A stretch of DNA of 56,991 bases from DATBLZ01 sp036555065 (GCA_036555065.1 DATBLZ010000002.1:1-56991); one strand, 5' to 3'. Numbered from the stretch's first letter, positions 33,936 to 44,194 are shown. Numbers and translations: made by a program. Notes: generated by a model from the letters alone, not told the origin.

Positions 33936-35672
33936 ATGGGAACCTGCAGTTCGCGACGCAAGTCGTGCGCCATGGGTGCGCTCGTATTGCTCGCCGCGAG
34001 CGCAGGCGCCCGCGCAGCCGTCGAGATCACCGGCATCGAAGGCGCGGCGGCCGAGAACGTCCGCGCATATCTCCTCATCGACGACCTCATGTGCACGGCC
34101 GACGAACGCGCAGTCCGGCGCGAGTTCGCGCGCGCGCCGGCGCAGATCCGCTCGGCACTCGAAGCTCTCGGGTACTACGCGCCCACGATCGATGCGGAGT
34201 TCGCGCCCGGAGAGAAGTGCTGGACGGCGCGTTTCGCGATCACGTCGGGCGAGCCCGTGCGCGTACGGACGCGCATGATCGCAGTCACGGGAGCCGCAGA
34301 GACGGACCCCATTTTCGTCCGCGCGCTCGCGGATGCCGGGCTCGCGGTCGGCGAGCCGTTGCACCACGGCCGTTACGAGGAGCTCAAGCGGCGCATGTTG
34401 GACCTCGCGCGCGATCGCGGTTACGCAAACGCGCTGTTCACGGAGAGCCGAATCGACGTGTTCCCCGACGAGCTCGCGGCCGACATCGTGCTGAGGTTCA
34501 ACTCCGGCGAGCGCTATCGGTTCGGCGAGGTCGTCATCGAGCAAGACGTGCTCGATGACGCGTTCGTCGCACGCTATGTCGCAGTCGTGCCCGGCGAGTT
34601 GTACGACAGCGCGGCACTTACCGAAACCTACGTTGCCCTGACCGACAGCCGCTACTTCAATCTCATCGACGTGCGCCCGAGCCCGCCGAATCACGAGCAG
34701 CGAACGATCGACGTGACGATCGCGCTGACCGGCGCGCCGCGCCGCTTGATCACGTACGGTCTCGGGTTCTCGACCGACGAAGGTCCGCGTCTCAGATTCG
34801 GCCGCACGTTCCGGCGCTGGAACGAGCGCGGCCATCAGCTCGCCGTCGATGCCCGATTGTCGCCCGTGATCTCCGAGGCCATCGCGAGCTATCGCTACCC
34901 CCGCGGCGACTCGCGCTACGACTGGACGATCTTCGACGGCGGCCTGCGGCGCGAGGACACCGAGACGGCGGAGAGCGAGACGCTCGAATTCGCCGCGCGC
35001 CTCGTGCACGAGCGTCCCGGCACCTGGTCGCGGACCGAGCTCGTCAATCTCAGCATCGAGGATTTCGAGATCGCCGATCAGGTCGGCAGGTCCCGGTTGC
35101 TCATGCCCGGCGTCGATTGGACGCGATTACGCGCGGATTCGGCGCTACGGCCGCGCCACGGGTCGAGGATTCGCTTCGCGGTGCGTGCCGCCGGCGATTC
35201 GCTCGGCTCCGACACCTCTTTCTTGCAAGGCAAGGCCGACTGGAAGTGGATCTGGTCGCTCGCGAACACGGGACGCATCATTACGCGCGGGCAGTTCGGC
35301 CTGACGCAAGAACAGAGCTTCGACGAGTTGCCGCCGTCGGTCCGATTCTTCGCGGGCGGCGATCAGAGCATTCGCGGCTACGACTTCGAGACCCTCGGGC
35401 CCGTCGACGACGCGGGGCAGGTCATCGGCGGAACGGGAATCGCCGTCGCGAGCTTCGAGTACGAGCAGCCCGTGCGCGGCAAATGGTCGGTCGCGTTCTT
35501 CGTCGATTCCGGCAATGCGTTCAAGGACTCGACGCTCGATGCGAAGACCGGCGCCGGCGTCGGCGTACGCTGGCAGTCGCCGTTGGGGCCGATTCGGCTG
35601 GATATCGGCGTGCCCATCGACGATCCCATGAACGATGCGCGGATACACGTGAGCATCGGGCCCGATCTATGA
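33936..35672 (+). CDS. tamA: TamA, outer-membrane translocation/assembly factor
   Basis: 578 aa, matching E. coli TamA (577). Signal peptide (second Met at residue 13 begins a cleaner leader, ATG 33972), three N-terminal POTRA domains (about 30-260) and a C-terminal 16-strand BamA-like barrel. The family motif GGDQSIRGYDFETLGP (about 475-490) forms the barrel-plugging loop; the protein ends on a terminal strand IHVSIGPDL. It works with TamB in moving proteins or lipids to the outer membrane. Stop overlaps the tamB start (ATGA). Confidence 0.92.
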   Translation: MGTCSSRRKSCAMGALVLLAASAGARAAVEITGIEGAAAENVRAYLLIDDLMCTADERAVRREFARAPAQIRSALEALGYYAPTIDAEFAPGEKCWTARFAITSGEPVRVRTRMIAVTGAAETDPIFVRALADAGLAVGEPLHHGRYEELKRRMLDLARDRGYANALFTESRIDVFPDELAADIVLRFNSGERYRFGEVVIEQDVLDDAFVARYVAVVPGELYDSAALTETYVALTDSRYFNLIDVRPSPPNHEQRTIDVTIALTGAPRRLITYGLGFSTDEGPRLRFGRTFRRWNERGHQLAVDARLSPVISEAIASYRYPRGDSRYDWTIFDGGLRREDTETAESETLEFAARLVHERPGTWSRTELVNLSIEDFEIADQVGRSRLLMPGVDWTRLRADSALRPRHGSRIRFAVRAAGDSLGSDTSFLQGKADWKWIWSLANTGRIITRGQFGLTQEQSFDELPPSVRFFAGGDQSIRGYDFETLGPVDDAGQVIGGTGIAVASFEYEQPVRGKWSVAFFVDSGNAFKDSTLDAKTGAGVGVRWQSPLGPIRLDIGVPIDDPMNDARIHVSIGPDL

Positions 35673-38600
35673 GCTGGCGCAAACGCTTGGCAATCGGTTT
35701 CGGCGCGTTGGCGGTGCTCGTGCTCGCGATCCTGAGTGCGCTCACGTGGGTCATCGGCAGCGAGCGCGGGACGACGTGGCTCATCACGACGTTCGTGAGC
35801 GCATCGCCCGCGTTCGCGGTCGGCCGCATCGACGGGACGTTGCTCGACGGCGTTGCGCTCGGCGACGTCACGATCCTCATCAATGCCGATCGAGTCGAAG
35901 CTCGCGACGTCGAGGTGACGCTCGCGTGGCGGTCGCTGCTCGGGCGCGCGGTCGTCATCGATCGGTTCCGCGCTTCGAGCGTGAGCTACACGCGCGGGCC
36001 GGCCGCGGGGCCGGCGCGGCAGTGGCGCCTGCCGGAATTACGGTTCGCGGCCGAAATCCGCGCTGCCGAGATTCACAGCCTCACGATCGCATCCGCGCAG
36101 GACAGCGTCACGTTGTCCGATCTCGCGTTCACCGCGCGGCTCGCGGACGGCGCGCTCGTCGCCGAGCGCATCACGGCGAACACGGAAGGCGTCGAGCTTA
36201 GCGGCAGTCTCTTGCTCGATACGCAGGACGGCATGCGTCTCTCTGCGCGCATCGACTGGCGTGCGCCGGCCGCACGCGTGCCGGCCGCGGGCCGGCTCAT
36301 GCTCGACGGCACGCTGCCCGAGCTCGACGTTCGCCACGAGCTCGAAGCGCCTTACGCGGTCAGCGCGGCCGGCAAGCTTTGGGTAGAGAGTCCGCCGCGT
36401 GTCGCGCTCGGGCTCGAGTGGACGCAGGTCTCGATCCCGGGCCGCGAGGATTTGGGAACCGTGCGCGGCTCGGCTACCGTCGAGGGACCGATCAACGCAA
36501 TGCGATTCACGAGCCACGGCGTGCTCGCAGCGCTCGACCGCGAGCTCACGTACCGCGCCGCGGGAGCGATCGAAGGCCTCGTCGTCCGCGTCGAGCCGCT
36601 GCAACTCGACGGTCCCGGCGGCAGCGCCACGGTCGTCGGTGAGATCGCGCTCGATACGCTCGAATGGACCGCTGCCGTCGATGGGCGCGATCTCGACCCG
36701 GGCGTTTACGCTGCGCTTTTTCCCGGCAACGTCGACCTAGCGGCGCAACTCAACGGCGCGTTCCACCCGGTGCTGCGCGTGTATGTGCAAGAGGCGAACC
36801 TCTCGGGAACGCTGCGCGGATTCCCATTCGCGGCGACGGGGGTAGGCACGTTCGTGTATCCGAATATCTGGCGCATCGATGCGCTCGAGGTCACCGGCGA
36901 CGCCGACGTAGCGCGGGTGAGCGGCCGGATCGGCGGCCGGCTCGATCTCGTCGTCGCTGCGCGCGTCGCGCGCCTCGAGCGCTGGTGGCCGGGCATCACC
37001 GGGTCCGTGGCTCTCGACGTGACGGCGGACGGCGCGCGCGAAGCGCCGCGCGTCGCGGGAACCGTCGAGGCGCGCGCAATCGAAGGGTACGGTTACCGCG
37101 TGGCCGCCGCGAAGCTCGAAGGCAGCGTCGAAGCCGCGCCGCGTGGCGCCGTCGAGGTCGCATTGACGGCGGACGACATCGACGGTCCCGGTCTGGAGAC
37201 GGCGAGCATGCGCGCCGGCGTCGATGGCACCGTCGCTGCGCACGACATCGATGCCGTGCTCGAGAACCCGCGCATGAGTGTCGACGTTGGCGCCCGCGGC
37301 AGATTGGCCCGCGGCATATGGAGCGGCGTCATCGAGTCGGCCGCGATCCGCGAGCGCGCATTGGGCGAATGGACGTTGCAAGACGCGGCAGCGGTCGAGG
37401 TCGGCCGCAACCACACCGTGGTCGCGCCGCTCTGCCTCGTGCAATCCGGCACGAACGTCTGCGCAGCGCTCAAGTTGACGGGCGCCGCCGACGATGAGAT
37501 CGCGTTGTCCGCAACGAATTTCGACGTGCGCGCGCTGCAGCCCTTCTTGCCCGAAAGCATCGGCTTGAGCGGCGTCTACGAGCTCTCGGCCGTGCTGACC
37601 GATTTGCGCGGCGCGCAACGCGGACACGTTGCGTTGTCGGGCGGCGCGACGCGCGTGCGCTTCACGCTCGACGAGCAAGACGTGCTCGAGCGCGAGATCG
37701 AAGGTGTCACGCTCGGCGCCGATCTCGACGCGGGCCGGCTCGACCTCGATTTCGCGCTCGATGGCGGCGCTGCCGGGCGCGTCGACCTCGAGGCGGCCGT
37801 CGCCGACCTCCGCGATCCGACCTCGAGCGTGGACGGCAAGCTCGTGCTCGAGTGGCGGGATTTGGAGCCGCTATCGCTCTTGAGCCCCGACATCGGTGGC
37901 GTCGCGGGCCGCGTGACCGCGAACCTCGATTTCGGCGGGACGTTGACGGAGCCGGCGCTCGAGGGGCGCGCCGAGCTCAGCGATGGGGCGATCGAGGTGC
38001 CCGCGTGGGCGTTGCGCGTCGACGGCATCACCGGAACCGCAGTCACCGTGGACGGCACGCTGCTCGAGTACACCGGCACCGGCCTCGTCGAGGGCGACGC
38101 GCTGCACCTCACGGGAAGCACCGAGCTCGATCCCGCGCGCAATTGGCCGACGCGCTTGAAGATCACGGGCGAGTCGCTCGAAGTCGTGCGCCGCGCGGAT
38201 GCCGCCGTCTCTGCCTCGCCGGACCTTTCGGTCGGCGTCGAGCTGCCCGAGATCACGGTCCAGGGCACCGTCCACATCCCGCGCGCCGTGATCGCGCTCG
38301 AGCAGTTGCCGGCGCAGGCCGTGCGGCCGTCGGCCGATGCCACGGTGCACGGCGTCACGCAGTCAGAGCCCGTGCGGCCGCTGCATGTGACCGCCGACGT
38401 CCGCGTGACGCTCGGCGACGACGTTCGCTACACCGCCGCGGGGTTGGTAACCGAAGTCGAGGGCGAGCTCGGCTTGCACTACGAATCGGGTTTGACGCCG
38501 ACTGCGGCCGGGTCGCTGCGGCTCGCGGGCACGTACAACGCCTACGGCCAGATTCTGAGCCTGCAGCGCGGCGAGCTCTTGTTTGCCGGTCCGCTCGATG

Positions 38601-39085
38601 ATCCTGCGATCGACGTCCGCGCGGGCCGGACGATCGGCGAGACGACGACGGTCGGCGTGCAGCTTACGGGCGCTCTCAAGGCGCCGTCGACGCGGATCTA
38701 TTCCGAGCCCGCGATGAGCGAAGCCGATGCGCTTTCCTACTTGCTGCTCGGCAGACCGTTGTCGGGCACGGGCGAGCAAGAGACGGCAACGCTCGAGTCC
38801 GCGGCCGTGGCAATGGGGCTCCAGCAAGCATTGCCCGCGGTGCAACGCATCGGCACGACGCTCGGCCTCGACGAGCTGTCGATTCAGACGACCGACGCCG
38901 ACACGGGCGCGGTCACTGCCGGCAAATACTTGAGTGCACGTCTCTACGTCCGCTATAGCTATGGACTATTCACCCGAATCGGCGGTTTGCTCGTGCGCTT
39001 CAGCTTCAACGACCGGCTCAGCGTCGAAGCGCGCTCGGGCGACGAGGATTCGGTGGATTTGCTCTATACGGTGGAGAAGGAGTGA
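35669..39085 (+). CDS. tamB: TamB, inner-membrane-anchored AsmA-like envelope bridge protein
   Basis: 1138 aa. N-terminal signal anchor (residues 8-29, LAIGFGALAVLVLAILSALTW), then a very long repetitive beta-taco region (about 35-900) and the C-terminal DUF490/TamB domain: LHYESGLTPTAAGSLRLAGT, ILSLQRGELLFAGPLDDPAI, SEADALSYLLLGRPLSGTGEQ. It spans the periplasm and docks on TamA; related proteins carry phospholipids. Starts in the tamA stop. Slightly shorter than E. coli TamB (about 1259). Confidence 0.93.
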   Translation: MSWRKRLAIGFGALAVLVLAILSALTWVIGSERGTTWLITTFVSASPAFAVGRIDGTLLDGVALGDVTILINADRVEARDVEVTLAWRSLLGRAVVIDRFRASSVSYTRGPAAGPARQWRLPELRFAAEIRAAEIHSLTIASAQDSVTLSDLAFTARLADGALVAERITANTEGVELSGSLLLDTQDGMRLSARIDWRAPAARVPAAGRLMLDGTLPELDVRHELEAPYAVSAAGKLWVESPPRVALGLEWTQVSIPGREDLGTVRGSATVEGPINAMRFTSHGVLAALDRELTYRAAGAIEGLVVRVEPLQLDGPGGSATVVGEIALDTLEWTAAVDGRDLDPGVYAALFPGNVDLAAQLNGAFHPVLRVYVQEANLSGTLRGFPFAATGVGTFVYPNIWRIDALEVTGDADVARVSGRIGGRLDLVVAARVARLERWWPGITGSVALDVTADGAREAPRVAGTVEARAIEGYGYRVAAAKLEGSVEAAPRGAVEVALTADDIDGPGLETASMRAGVDGTVAAHDIDAVLENPRMSVDVGARGRLARGIWSGVIESAAIRERALGEWTLQDAAAVEVGRNHTVVAPLCLVQSGTNVCAALKLTGAADDEIALSATNFDVRALQPFLPESIGLSGVYELSAVLTDLRGAQRGHVALSGGATRVRFTLDEQDVLEREIEGVTLGADLDAGRLDLDFALDGGAAGRVDLEAAVADLRDPTSSVDGKLVLEWRDLEPLSLLSPDIGGVAGRVTANLDFGGTLTEPALEGRAELSDGAIEVPAWALRVDGITGTAVTVDGTLLEYTGTGLVEGDALHLTGSTELDPARNWPTRLKITGESLEVVRRADAAVSASPDLSVGVELPEITVQGTVHIPRAVIALEQLPAQAVRPSADATVHGVTQSEPVRPLHVTADVRVTLGDDVRYTAAGLVTEVEGELGLHYESGLTPTAAGSLRLAGTYNAYGQILSLQRGELLFAGPLDDPAIDVRAGRTIGETTTVGVQLTGALKAPSTRIYSEPAMSEADALSYLLLGRPLSGTGEQETATLESAAVAMGLQQALPAVQRIGTTLGLDELSIQTTDADTGAVTAGKYLSARLYVRYSYGLFTRIGGLLVRFSFNDRLSVEARSGDEDSVDLLYTVEKE

Positions 39086-39122
39086 CGCATAATCGGCGCG
39101 GCCGCTCGTGCTCGGACCCGAA

Positions 39123-41738
39123 ATGAGTACCGTCCATTCGATACAAGTCGTGCCAAGGATTCCGGCTGCGATCGGGCGGCTCGACGAGCTCGTCGCGAAT
39201 TTCTGGTTCAGCTGGTCGCCGCGCCTGCGCGAGCTCCTTGCGCGGCTCGATCCGGAGTTATGGCTCGGCGTCGAAGCCAATCCACGGCGGTTCTTGCGCT
39301 GCGTCCACCAAGAAGTCCTCGATGCCGCCGCGCAGGACGAGGTTTTTCTGCGCAAGTACCGCGGGCTGTTGGCGGAGTTCGAGATCCATCTGCAGCGTCC
39401 CGCCGCACCCTACTTGGATGCGGGTCTAGCCGAAGACGATCTCGTCGCCTATTTCTCCGCCGAATACGGCCTGCACGAGAGCTTTCCGATTTATTCCGGC
39501 GGTCTCGGCATTCTCGCGGGCGATCACTGCAAAACAGCGAGCGATCTCAATCTGCGCTTCGTTGCGATTGGGCTCTTATATCGCCAAGGTTATTTCCGGC
39601 AGCGTATCGATCGGCACGGGCAACAGCTGCCGGAGTATCCGCCGATCAATCCGACCGACATGCCGATCAAGGCCGCGCGCACGCCCGACGGCGCCGAAGC
39701 CGCCATCGAATGCCCGTTTCCGGATCGAGTCGTGCATGCCAAGGTGTGGCAGGTCGATGTCGGCCGCATTCCCATGCTGCTGCTCGATACGGACATCGAC
39801 CGCAATTCGGCCGCGGACCGCACGGTCACCAACGTGCTCTACGGCGGGGATCGCGAGCTGCGTTTGGAACAGGAAGTCATACTCGGGATCGGCGGCGTGC
39901 GAGCCCTGCGTGCCGTCGGCCTGCAGCCGACCGTGTGGCATCTGAACGAAGGCCACGCCGCATTCTCGCTGCTCGAGCGAATGCGCGAGCTCGTCGATGG
40001 CGGGCTGCCGTACGCGGCCGCGCGCGAGGCGGTCGCGACGAGCACGGTCTTCACGACTCACACCCCCGTGGCCGCGGGGCACGACGTGTTCCCGGCCGAC
40101 ATGGTCGTGCGCCACTTCGCCGCGTATATCACGAATTTCGGCATCAGCGCGGAAGATTTGCTCGCCTTCGGCAACGGCGGGACGGTAGGCCATGAGTTCA
40201 ACATGACCAAGCTCGCGCTGCACGCTTCCGCGTCGATCAACGGCGTAAGCCGCATCCACGGACGCGTGTCCGCGCAGACATTTCGCGGCAATTGGCCCGA
40301 GATCGACCCCCTCGAGAATCCCGTGGGTTACGTGACGAACGGCGTGCACGTTCCCACCTTCATGCGGCAGACATGGTCGGAGCTCCTCGACCAGCACCTC
40401 GGCGCGGGTTGGTATTCGAAGGTCATGGACGAGGGGCTCATGCAGAAAATCGTCGACATCCCCGACGACGTATTTTGGCATACGAACCAGAAGTCGAAGC
40501 GCCAGATGCTCGGTGCGTTACACAATCGCCTTTCACGGCAATGGACGCGCAATCAAGTCAGCGAGGCGCACACGCACCGTTTGCTGCGCTACATCGATCC
40601 GGACAACCCGGACGTGCTCACGATCGGATTCGCACGCCGGTTCGCGACCTACAAGCGCTCGACGTTGCTGTTCTCGGATCTCGCGTGGCTCGAAAGCCTC
40701 GTCAAAAACGAGGAACGACCGATCGTCTTCGTGTTCGCCGGAAAGGCGCATCCGGCCGATGACCCCGGCCAGCAGATGATCCGCGAGATTCATCGGGTCT
40801 CGAGCTTGAAACCCTTCATAGGGCGAATAGTCCTCGTCGAGGGATACGACATGGGCGTCGGGCGGCTCTTGACCTCGGGCGTGGACGTTTGGCTCAACAC
40901 GCCGATCCATCCGTTCGAGGCCAGCGGCACGTCGGGTATGAAGGCCGCCATCAACGGCACGGTCAACTTGAGCGTGCTCGACGGCTGGTGGGCCGAAGGC
41001 TACGACGGCGAGAACGGCTGGGGCATCCCGCCATCGCTCGAGGATGACGGCAGCGGCGAGCGCGATCGCCAGGATGCGACGACGCTCTACGAGATACTTC
41101 AGGACGAGGTCGTGCCGCTCTATTACGCCCGCGATGCGAAGCTCGGGTATTCGCCGCGTTGGGTCGCGATCTGCAAACGCGCGATGGCATCCGCGTTGCC
41201 GCGCTTCAACAGCCGGCGCGTCGTCCATGACTACGTCCGCAACTACTACGGGCCGGCCGCTGCGCGCGGCCGGACCGTCGCCGCGAACGACTTTGCCGTC
41301 GCGCGCGAGCTCGCCACGTGGAAAGCGAAGGTCCGCGCCGCATGGTCGGGCGTCGAGCTCCGCAGTCGCAGCGGCGCGCCGAACCAGGCCGAGTTCGGGC
41401 GGCCGATCGTGCTCGAGATCGACGTCAAGCTCAATGGGCTCTCGGCCACGGACGTCCGCCTCGAGTGCGTGTTGTCGCGGCAGGTCTGCTCCGGGATCGA
41501 GCGCCCGAAGAAGCAGTTCTCCGATGCACGGCACGCGCACGAGGGAATCGCGCAGATCGGCGACGATACGGTCATGATCGCCGTGTTCAAGCCGGGCTCG
41601 GTGGACGGAGACTACCAGCGATACCGCCTCGAGATGCAGCCGCCTTGGGCGGGCGCCATGTTTTACTCGATCCGGGCGGTTCCTTACCACACGGCGCTCG
41701 CGCATCCGTACGAAATAGGGCTCATGCGTTGGCTCTAG
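39123..41738 (+). CDS. glgP: Alpha-glucan (glycogen) phosphorylase, TIGR02094 type
   Basis: 871 aa. An N-terminal DUF3417-like segment (about 1-105, VANFWFSWSPRLRELLARLD) precedes the phosphorylase body: FSAEYGLHESFPIYSGGLG, TVWHLNEGHAAFSLLER, IGFARRFATYKRSTL, and the PLP-lysine region SGTSGMKAAINGTVNLSVLD (about 605-625). It releases glucose-1-phosphate from glycogen. ATG 39123 is preferred over an in-frame GTG at 39108 because CGGACCCGAA gives suitable spacing. It overlaps glgX by 10 nt. Confidence 0.92.
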   Translation: MSTVHSIQVVPRIPAAIGRLDELVANFWFSWSPRLRELLARLDPELWLGVEANPRRFLRCVHQEVLDAAAQDEVFLRKYRGLLAEFEIHLQRPAAPYLDAGLAEDDLVAYFSAEYGLHESFPIYSGGLGILAGDHCKTASDLNLRFVAIGLLYRQGYFRQRIDRHGQQLPEYPPINPTDMPIKAARTPDGAEAAIECPFPDRVVHAKVWQVDVGRIPMLLLDTDIDRNSAADRTVTNVLYGGDRELRLEQEVILGIGGVRALRAVGLQPTVWHLNEGHAAFSLLERMRELVDGGLPYAAAREAVATSTVFTTHTPVAAGHDVFPADMVVRHFAAYITNFGISAEDLLAFGNGGTVGHEFNMTKLALHASASINGVSRIHGRVSAQTFRGNWPEIDPLENPVGYVTNGVHVPTFMRQTWSELLDQHLGAGWYSKVMDEGLMQKIVDIPDDVFWHTNQKSKRQMLGALHNRLSRQWTRNQVSEAHTHRLLRYIDPDNPDVLTIGFARRFATYKRSTLLFSDLAWLESLVKNEERPIVFVFAGKAHPADDPGQQMIREIHRVSSLKPFIGRIVLVEGYDMGVGRLLTSGVDVWLNTPIHPFEASGTSGMKAAINGTVNLSVLDGWWAEGYDGENGWGIPPSLEDDGSGERDRQDATTLYEILQDEVVPLYYARDAKLGYSPRWVAICKRAMASALPRFNSRRVVHDYVRNYYGPAAARGRTVAANDFAVARELATWKAKVRAAWSGVELRSRSGAPNQAEFGRPIVLEIDVKLNGLSATDVRLECVLSRQVCSGIERPKKQFSDARHAHEGIAQIGDDTVMIAVFKPGSVDGDYQRYRLEMQPPWAGAMFYSIRAVPYHTALAHPYEIGLMRWL

Positions 41739-44032
41739 CCGTCGAGGCGGGCGCCCGGTCCCCGATGGGTGCGAATGTCGCGTCGGGCGGAGCCAACTTC
41801 GCGATTCTGAGCCCTCTCGCAACGCACGCAACGCTCGTGCTCTATCGAGACGCCGAGGACGTCGAGCCCCTGTTCACGGCGGTTCTCGACCCGACCATCA
41901 ACAGGACGGGCGACTACTGGCACGTTTTTGTCCGCAACGCGCGGCCGGGCCTCTATTACACGTGGCGCCTCGACGGTCCGCGCGCCCCGGAACAGGGGAC
42001 GAGCTTCGATCCCGACCGCGAGTTGCTCGACCCCTGCGCGAAGGCCGTGAGTGCCAAGCACTGGAACCGCCTGCGGGCGCGCTCGGCGCGCGCGGCGCGC
42101 AAGCCGCACTTCCGCGCACGGATCGTCGGCGCGGAGCGCTACGACTGGGAAGGGGACGAGCCGCTGCGCCGCTCGCTCCAAGACGCGGTCATTTACGAGC
42201 TGCACGTCGGCTCCTTTACGCGTCACCCATCCGCGCGCGTGCGGGCGCCGGGCACGTTCGCGGGAATCGTCGAGAAAATTCCTTATCTCAAGAGTCTCGG
42301 CGTCACGGACATCGAGCTCCTGCCTGTCGCCGCGTTCGACGCGCAAGACGTCCCCGCGAGCGCGGCCGCGCTCCGTCTCGAGAATTATTGGGGGTACTCG
42401 CCGGTCGCATTCTTTGCCGTGCATTCGCCGTTCGCGCACGGCGATGCACGCAACGAGTTTCGCGACATGGTCAAAGCGCTGCATCGCGCGGGTATCGGCG
42501 TGATTCTAGACGTCGTGCTCAACCACACCGCCGAGGGCGGCGAGGACGGCGTCACGATCGGATTCAAGGGGCTCGGCAACGAGTTCTTCTATCACTTGGA
42601 CGCGCGCGACCGCCGCCGCTATCTCGACTACACGGGCTGTGGCAACACGGTCAACTGCAACCATCCTTCGGTCGTGGCCTATTTGCTCGAGTGTCTCGAG
42701 TACTGGGTTCTCGAGATGCATGTCGATGGATTCCGTTTCGATCTTGCGAGCGTGATGACGCGCGGCGAGAATGGCCGGCCGCTCGAACGTCCGCCCTTGC
42801 TCGCGGCGATCGAATCTTCGCCCGCGCTCGCGCGCACGCATCTGATCGCCGAAGCGTGGGATGCCGGGGGCCTCTATCAGGTCGGCGGGTTTCCGGGATT
42901 GCGCTGGGCCGAATGGAACGGTCTCTACCGCGACTCGCTGCGGCGGTTCGTGCGCGGCGAGCCGGGGCTTATTGGCGAAGTCGCGACGCGCATTGCGGGA
43001 AGCAGCGATCTCTACGCGCGGCAAGGAAAATCACCCGCGAACAGCATCAACTTCGTCACGTGTCACGACGGGTTCACGCTCTGCGACCTCGTGAGCTACG
43101 AGGCCAAGCACAACGAGGCCAATGGCGAGCAGAATCGCGACGGCACGGAGCAAGACTTCTCGGCGAACTGCGGCGTCGAAGGACCCACGGCCGACGCAGG
43201 CGTGTTGCGCCTCCGCGAGCAGCGCGCGCGGAATTTTCTGACGCTGCTGATGTTGAGCCAAGGCGTGCCGATGCTTTTGGCCGGAGACGAGACGCTGCGT
43301 AGTCAGCGCGGCAACAACAACGCCTACTGCCAAAACAACGAGATCAGCTGGCTCGACTGGGCGGCCACGGAGACGCGGAGCGGAATGCTCCGATTCACAC
43401 GCGCGATCATTGCGCTGCGTGCGCGCCACCCGACGTTGCGCCGCGCGCGTTTCATCGAGGCGAGCCCGGGCGAGGAATCCGCGCTGCGTTGGTGCGGCGT
43501 CGATGGACGCTCGCCGGATTGGAGCGACGGCGCCGCACGCGTGCTGTGCTTCACGCTCGATGGGGTCAGCGCCGACGAAGCGCCGCTGCACGTCATGGCC
43601 AACATGGGCGAGGAAGCGGTCGCGGCGCAGGTGCCCGAGCCGCCTGCCGGGCGCCGTTGGCACCGTATCGTCGACACGGCGCGCGCCTCGCCCGATGACG
43701 TCGTCGACGCCGCGGCCGGCGTGCCCCTCGAGGGCCCGACCTACCGCTTGCTGGGCGACAGCGTGGTCGTGCTCGAGGCCGTTTTAGGTCGCAGGCCGAC
43801 CCCGGGGCGGGTGCGTAAGGCAGGGGCGCTCCGGCTCAGACATCCCCGCGCGCCGACGAAAGGCACACTTGCAAACTATCCGAGCGGTGTCGACGCGCGG
43901 GGAACTCGCCGTCGGCCCCAGCCATACGCGCCCGCCCCGGGGTCGGCCTGCGAGCTAGCGGGGCGCGAGAATGAGCGCACCGACGGCGTCGTCGCTGCCG
44001 CCGACAGCATGGTCGTGCTCGGGGCCCTCTAG
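41729..44032 (+). CDS. glgX: GlgX-type glycogen debranching enzyme with repeat-derived C-terminal tail
   Basis: 767 aa GH13 isoamylase-type alpha-1,6-glucosidase. CBM48-like N-domain (PMGANVASGGANFAILSP), then catalytic blocks: DVVLNHT (D261), GFRFDLAS (nucleophile D338), LIAEAWD (acid/base E375), FVTCHDG (D447). TTG 41729 is chosen: AGGG 9 nt upstream and overlap with the glgP stop; ATG 41765 is the alternative. The natural C-terminus should be near residue 685 (GDSVVVLEAV, 43784); the frame then runs 82 residues through palindromic element B and a second tail-like DSMVVLGAL before stopping. That Arg/Pro-rich extension is not a known domain. Confidence 0.88.
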   Translation: MALAVEAGARSPMGANVASGGANFAILSPLATHATLVLYRDAEDVEPLFTAVLDPTINRTGDYWHVFVRNARPGLYYTWRLDGPRAPEQGTSFDPDRELLDPCAKAVSAKHWNRLRARSARAARKPHFRARIVGAERYDWEGDEPLRRSLQDAVIYELHVGSFTRHPSARVRAPGTFAGIVEKIPYLKSLGVTDIELLPVAAFDAQDVPASAAALRLENYWGYSPVAFFAVHSPFAHGDARNEFRDMVKALHRAGIGVILDVVLNHTAEGGEDGVTIGFKGLGNEFFYHLDARDRRRYLDYTGCGNTVNCNHPSVVAYLLECLEYWVLEMHVDGFRFDLASVMTRGENGRPLERPPLLAAIESSPALARTHLIAEAWDAGGLYQVGGFPGLRWAEWNGLYRDSLRRFVRGEPGLIGEVATRIAGSSDLYARQGKSPANSINFVTCHDGFTLCDLVSYEAKHNEANGEQNRDGTEQDFSANCGVEGPTADAGVLRLREQRARNFLTLLMLSQGVPMLLAGDETLRSQRGNNNAYCQNNEISWLDWAATETRSGMLRFTRAIIALRARHPTLRRARFIEASPGEESALRWCGVDGRSPDWSDGAARVLCFTLDGVSADEAPLHVMANMGEEAVAAQVPEPPAGRRWHRIVDTARASPDDVVDAAAGVPLEGPTYRLLGDSVVVLEAVLGRRPTPGRVRKAGALRLRHPRAPTKGTLANYPSGVDARGTRRRPQPYAPAPGSACELAGRENERTDGVVAAADSMVVLGAL
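43788..43954 (+). repeat. Palindromic dispersed element, copy B (inside the glgX reading frame)
   Basis: 167 bp. Outer arms 43788-43821 and 43921-43954 are complementary at 31 of 34 positions. Core boxes CGGCTCAGACATCC and GGAACTCGCCGTCGGCCCC are present; the inner stem CCCCGCGCG (43844-43852) pairs perfectly with CGCGCGGGG (43894-43902). Same orientation as copies A and D; opposite to copy C. Confidence 0.8.
43953..44032. other. Duplicated glgB-tail/glgX-tail junction remnant
   Basis: 43953-43988 matches the real glgB 3' end at 44193-44228 in 29 of 36 positions; on the minus strand it reads AVGALILAPR-stop against GALILAPG-stop in GlgB. 44003-44032 matches the earlier glgX tail at 43757-43787 (about 25 of 31), reading DSMVVLGAL-stop against DSVVVLEAV. 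The order glgX tail, element B, glgB tail, glgX tail, element C, glgB tail shows a tandem duplication of the convergent junction. Confidence 0.7.
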
Positions 44033-44033
44033 C

Positions 44034-44188
44034 TCGACGCGGGCGGGTATGTAAGGACGGGGGCGACGGCGAGTTCCGCGGCGCAGGCCGATTAATCGCT
44101 GACAGTGGCGTATTCCAGTGAGCCTTTTCGTGGGCGCCGCGGATGTCTGAGCCGGCCGCCTCCATCCTTACGTACCCGCCCGCGTCGA
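44034..44188 (-). repeat. Palindromic dispersed element, copy C
   Basis: 155 bp, inverted relative to the other copies. Arms 44034-44064 and 44158-44188 are nearly perfect complements (31 bp, about 3 mismatches, containing GTAAGGA/TCCTTAC). The inner stem CCGCGGCG (44076-44083) pairs with CGCCGCGG (44135-44142). It fills the gap between the glgX stop (44032) and glgB stop (44195) almost exactly and may act as a two-way terminator. Confidence 0.8.
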
Positions 44189-44194
44189 TCCCAG

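Noticed and set aside
39108..39122. GTG at 39108 as the glgP start
   Set aside because: The ATG at 39123 has better upstream spacing and gives a family-like N-terminus; the GTG would add five unlikely residues.
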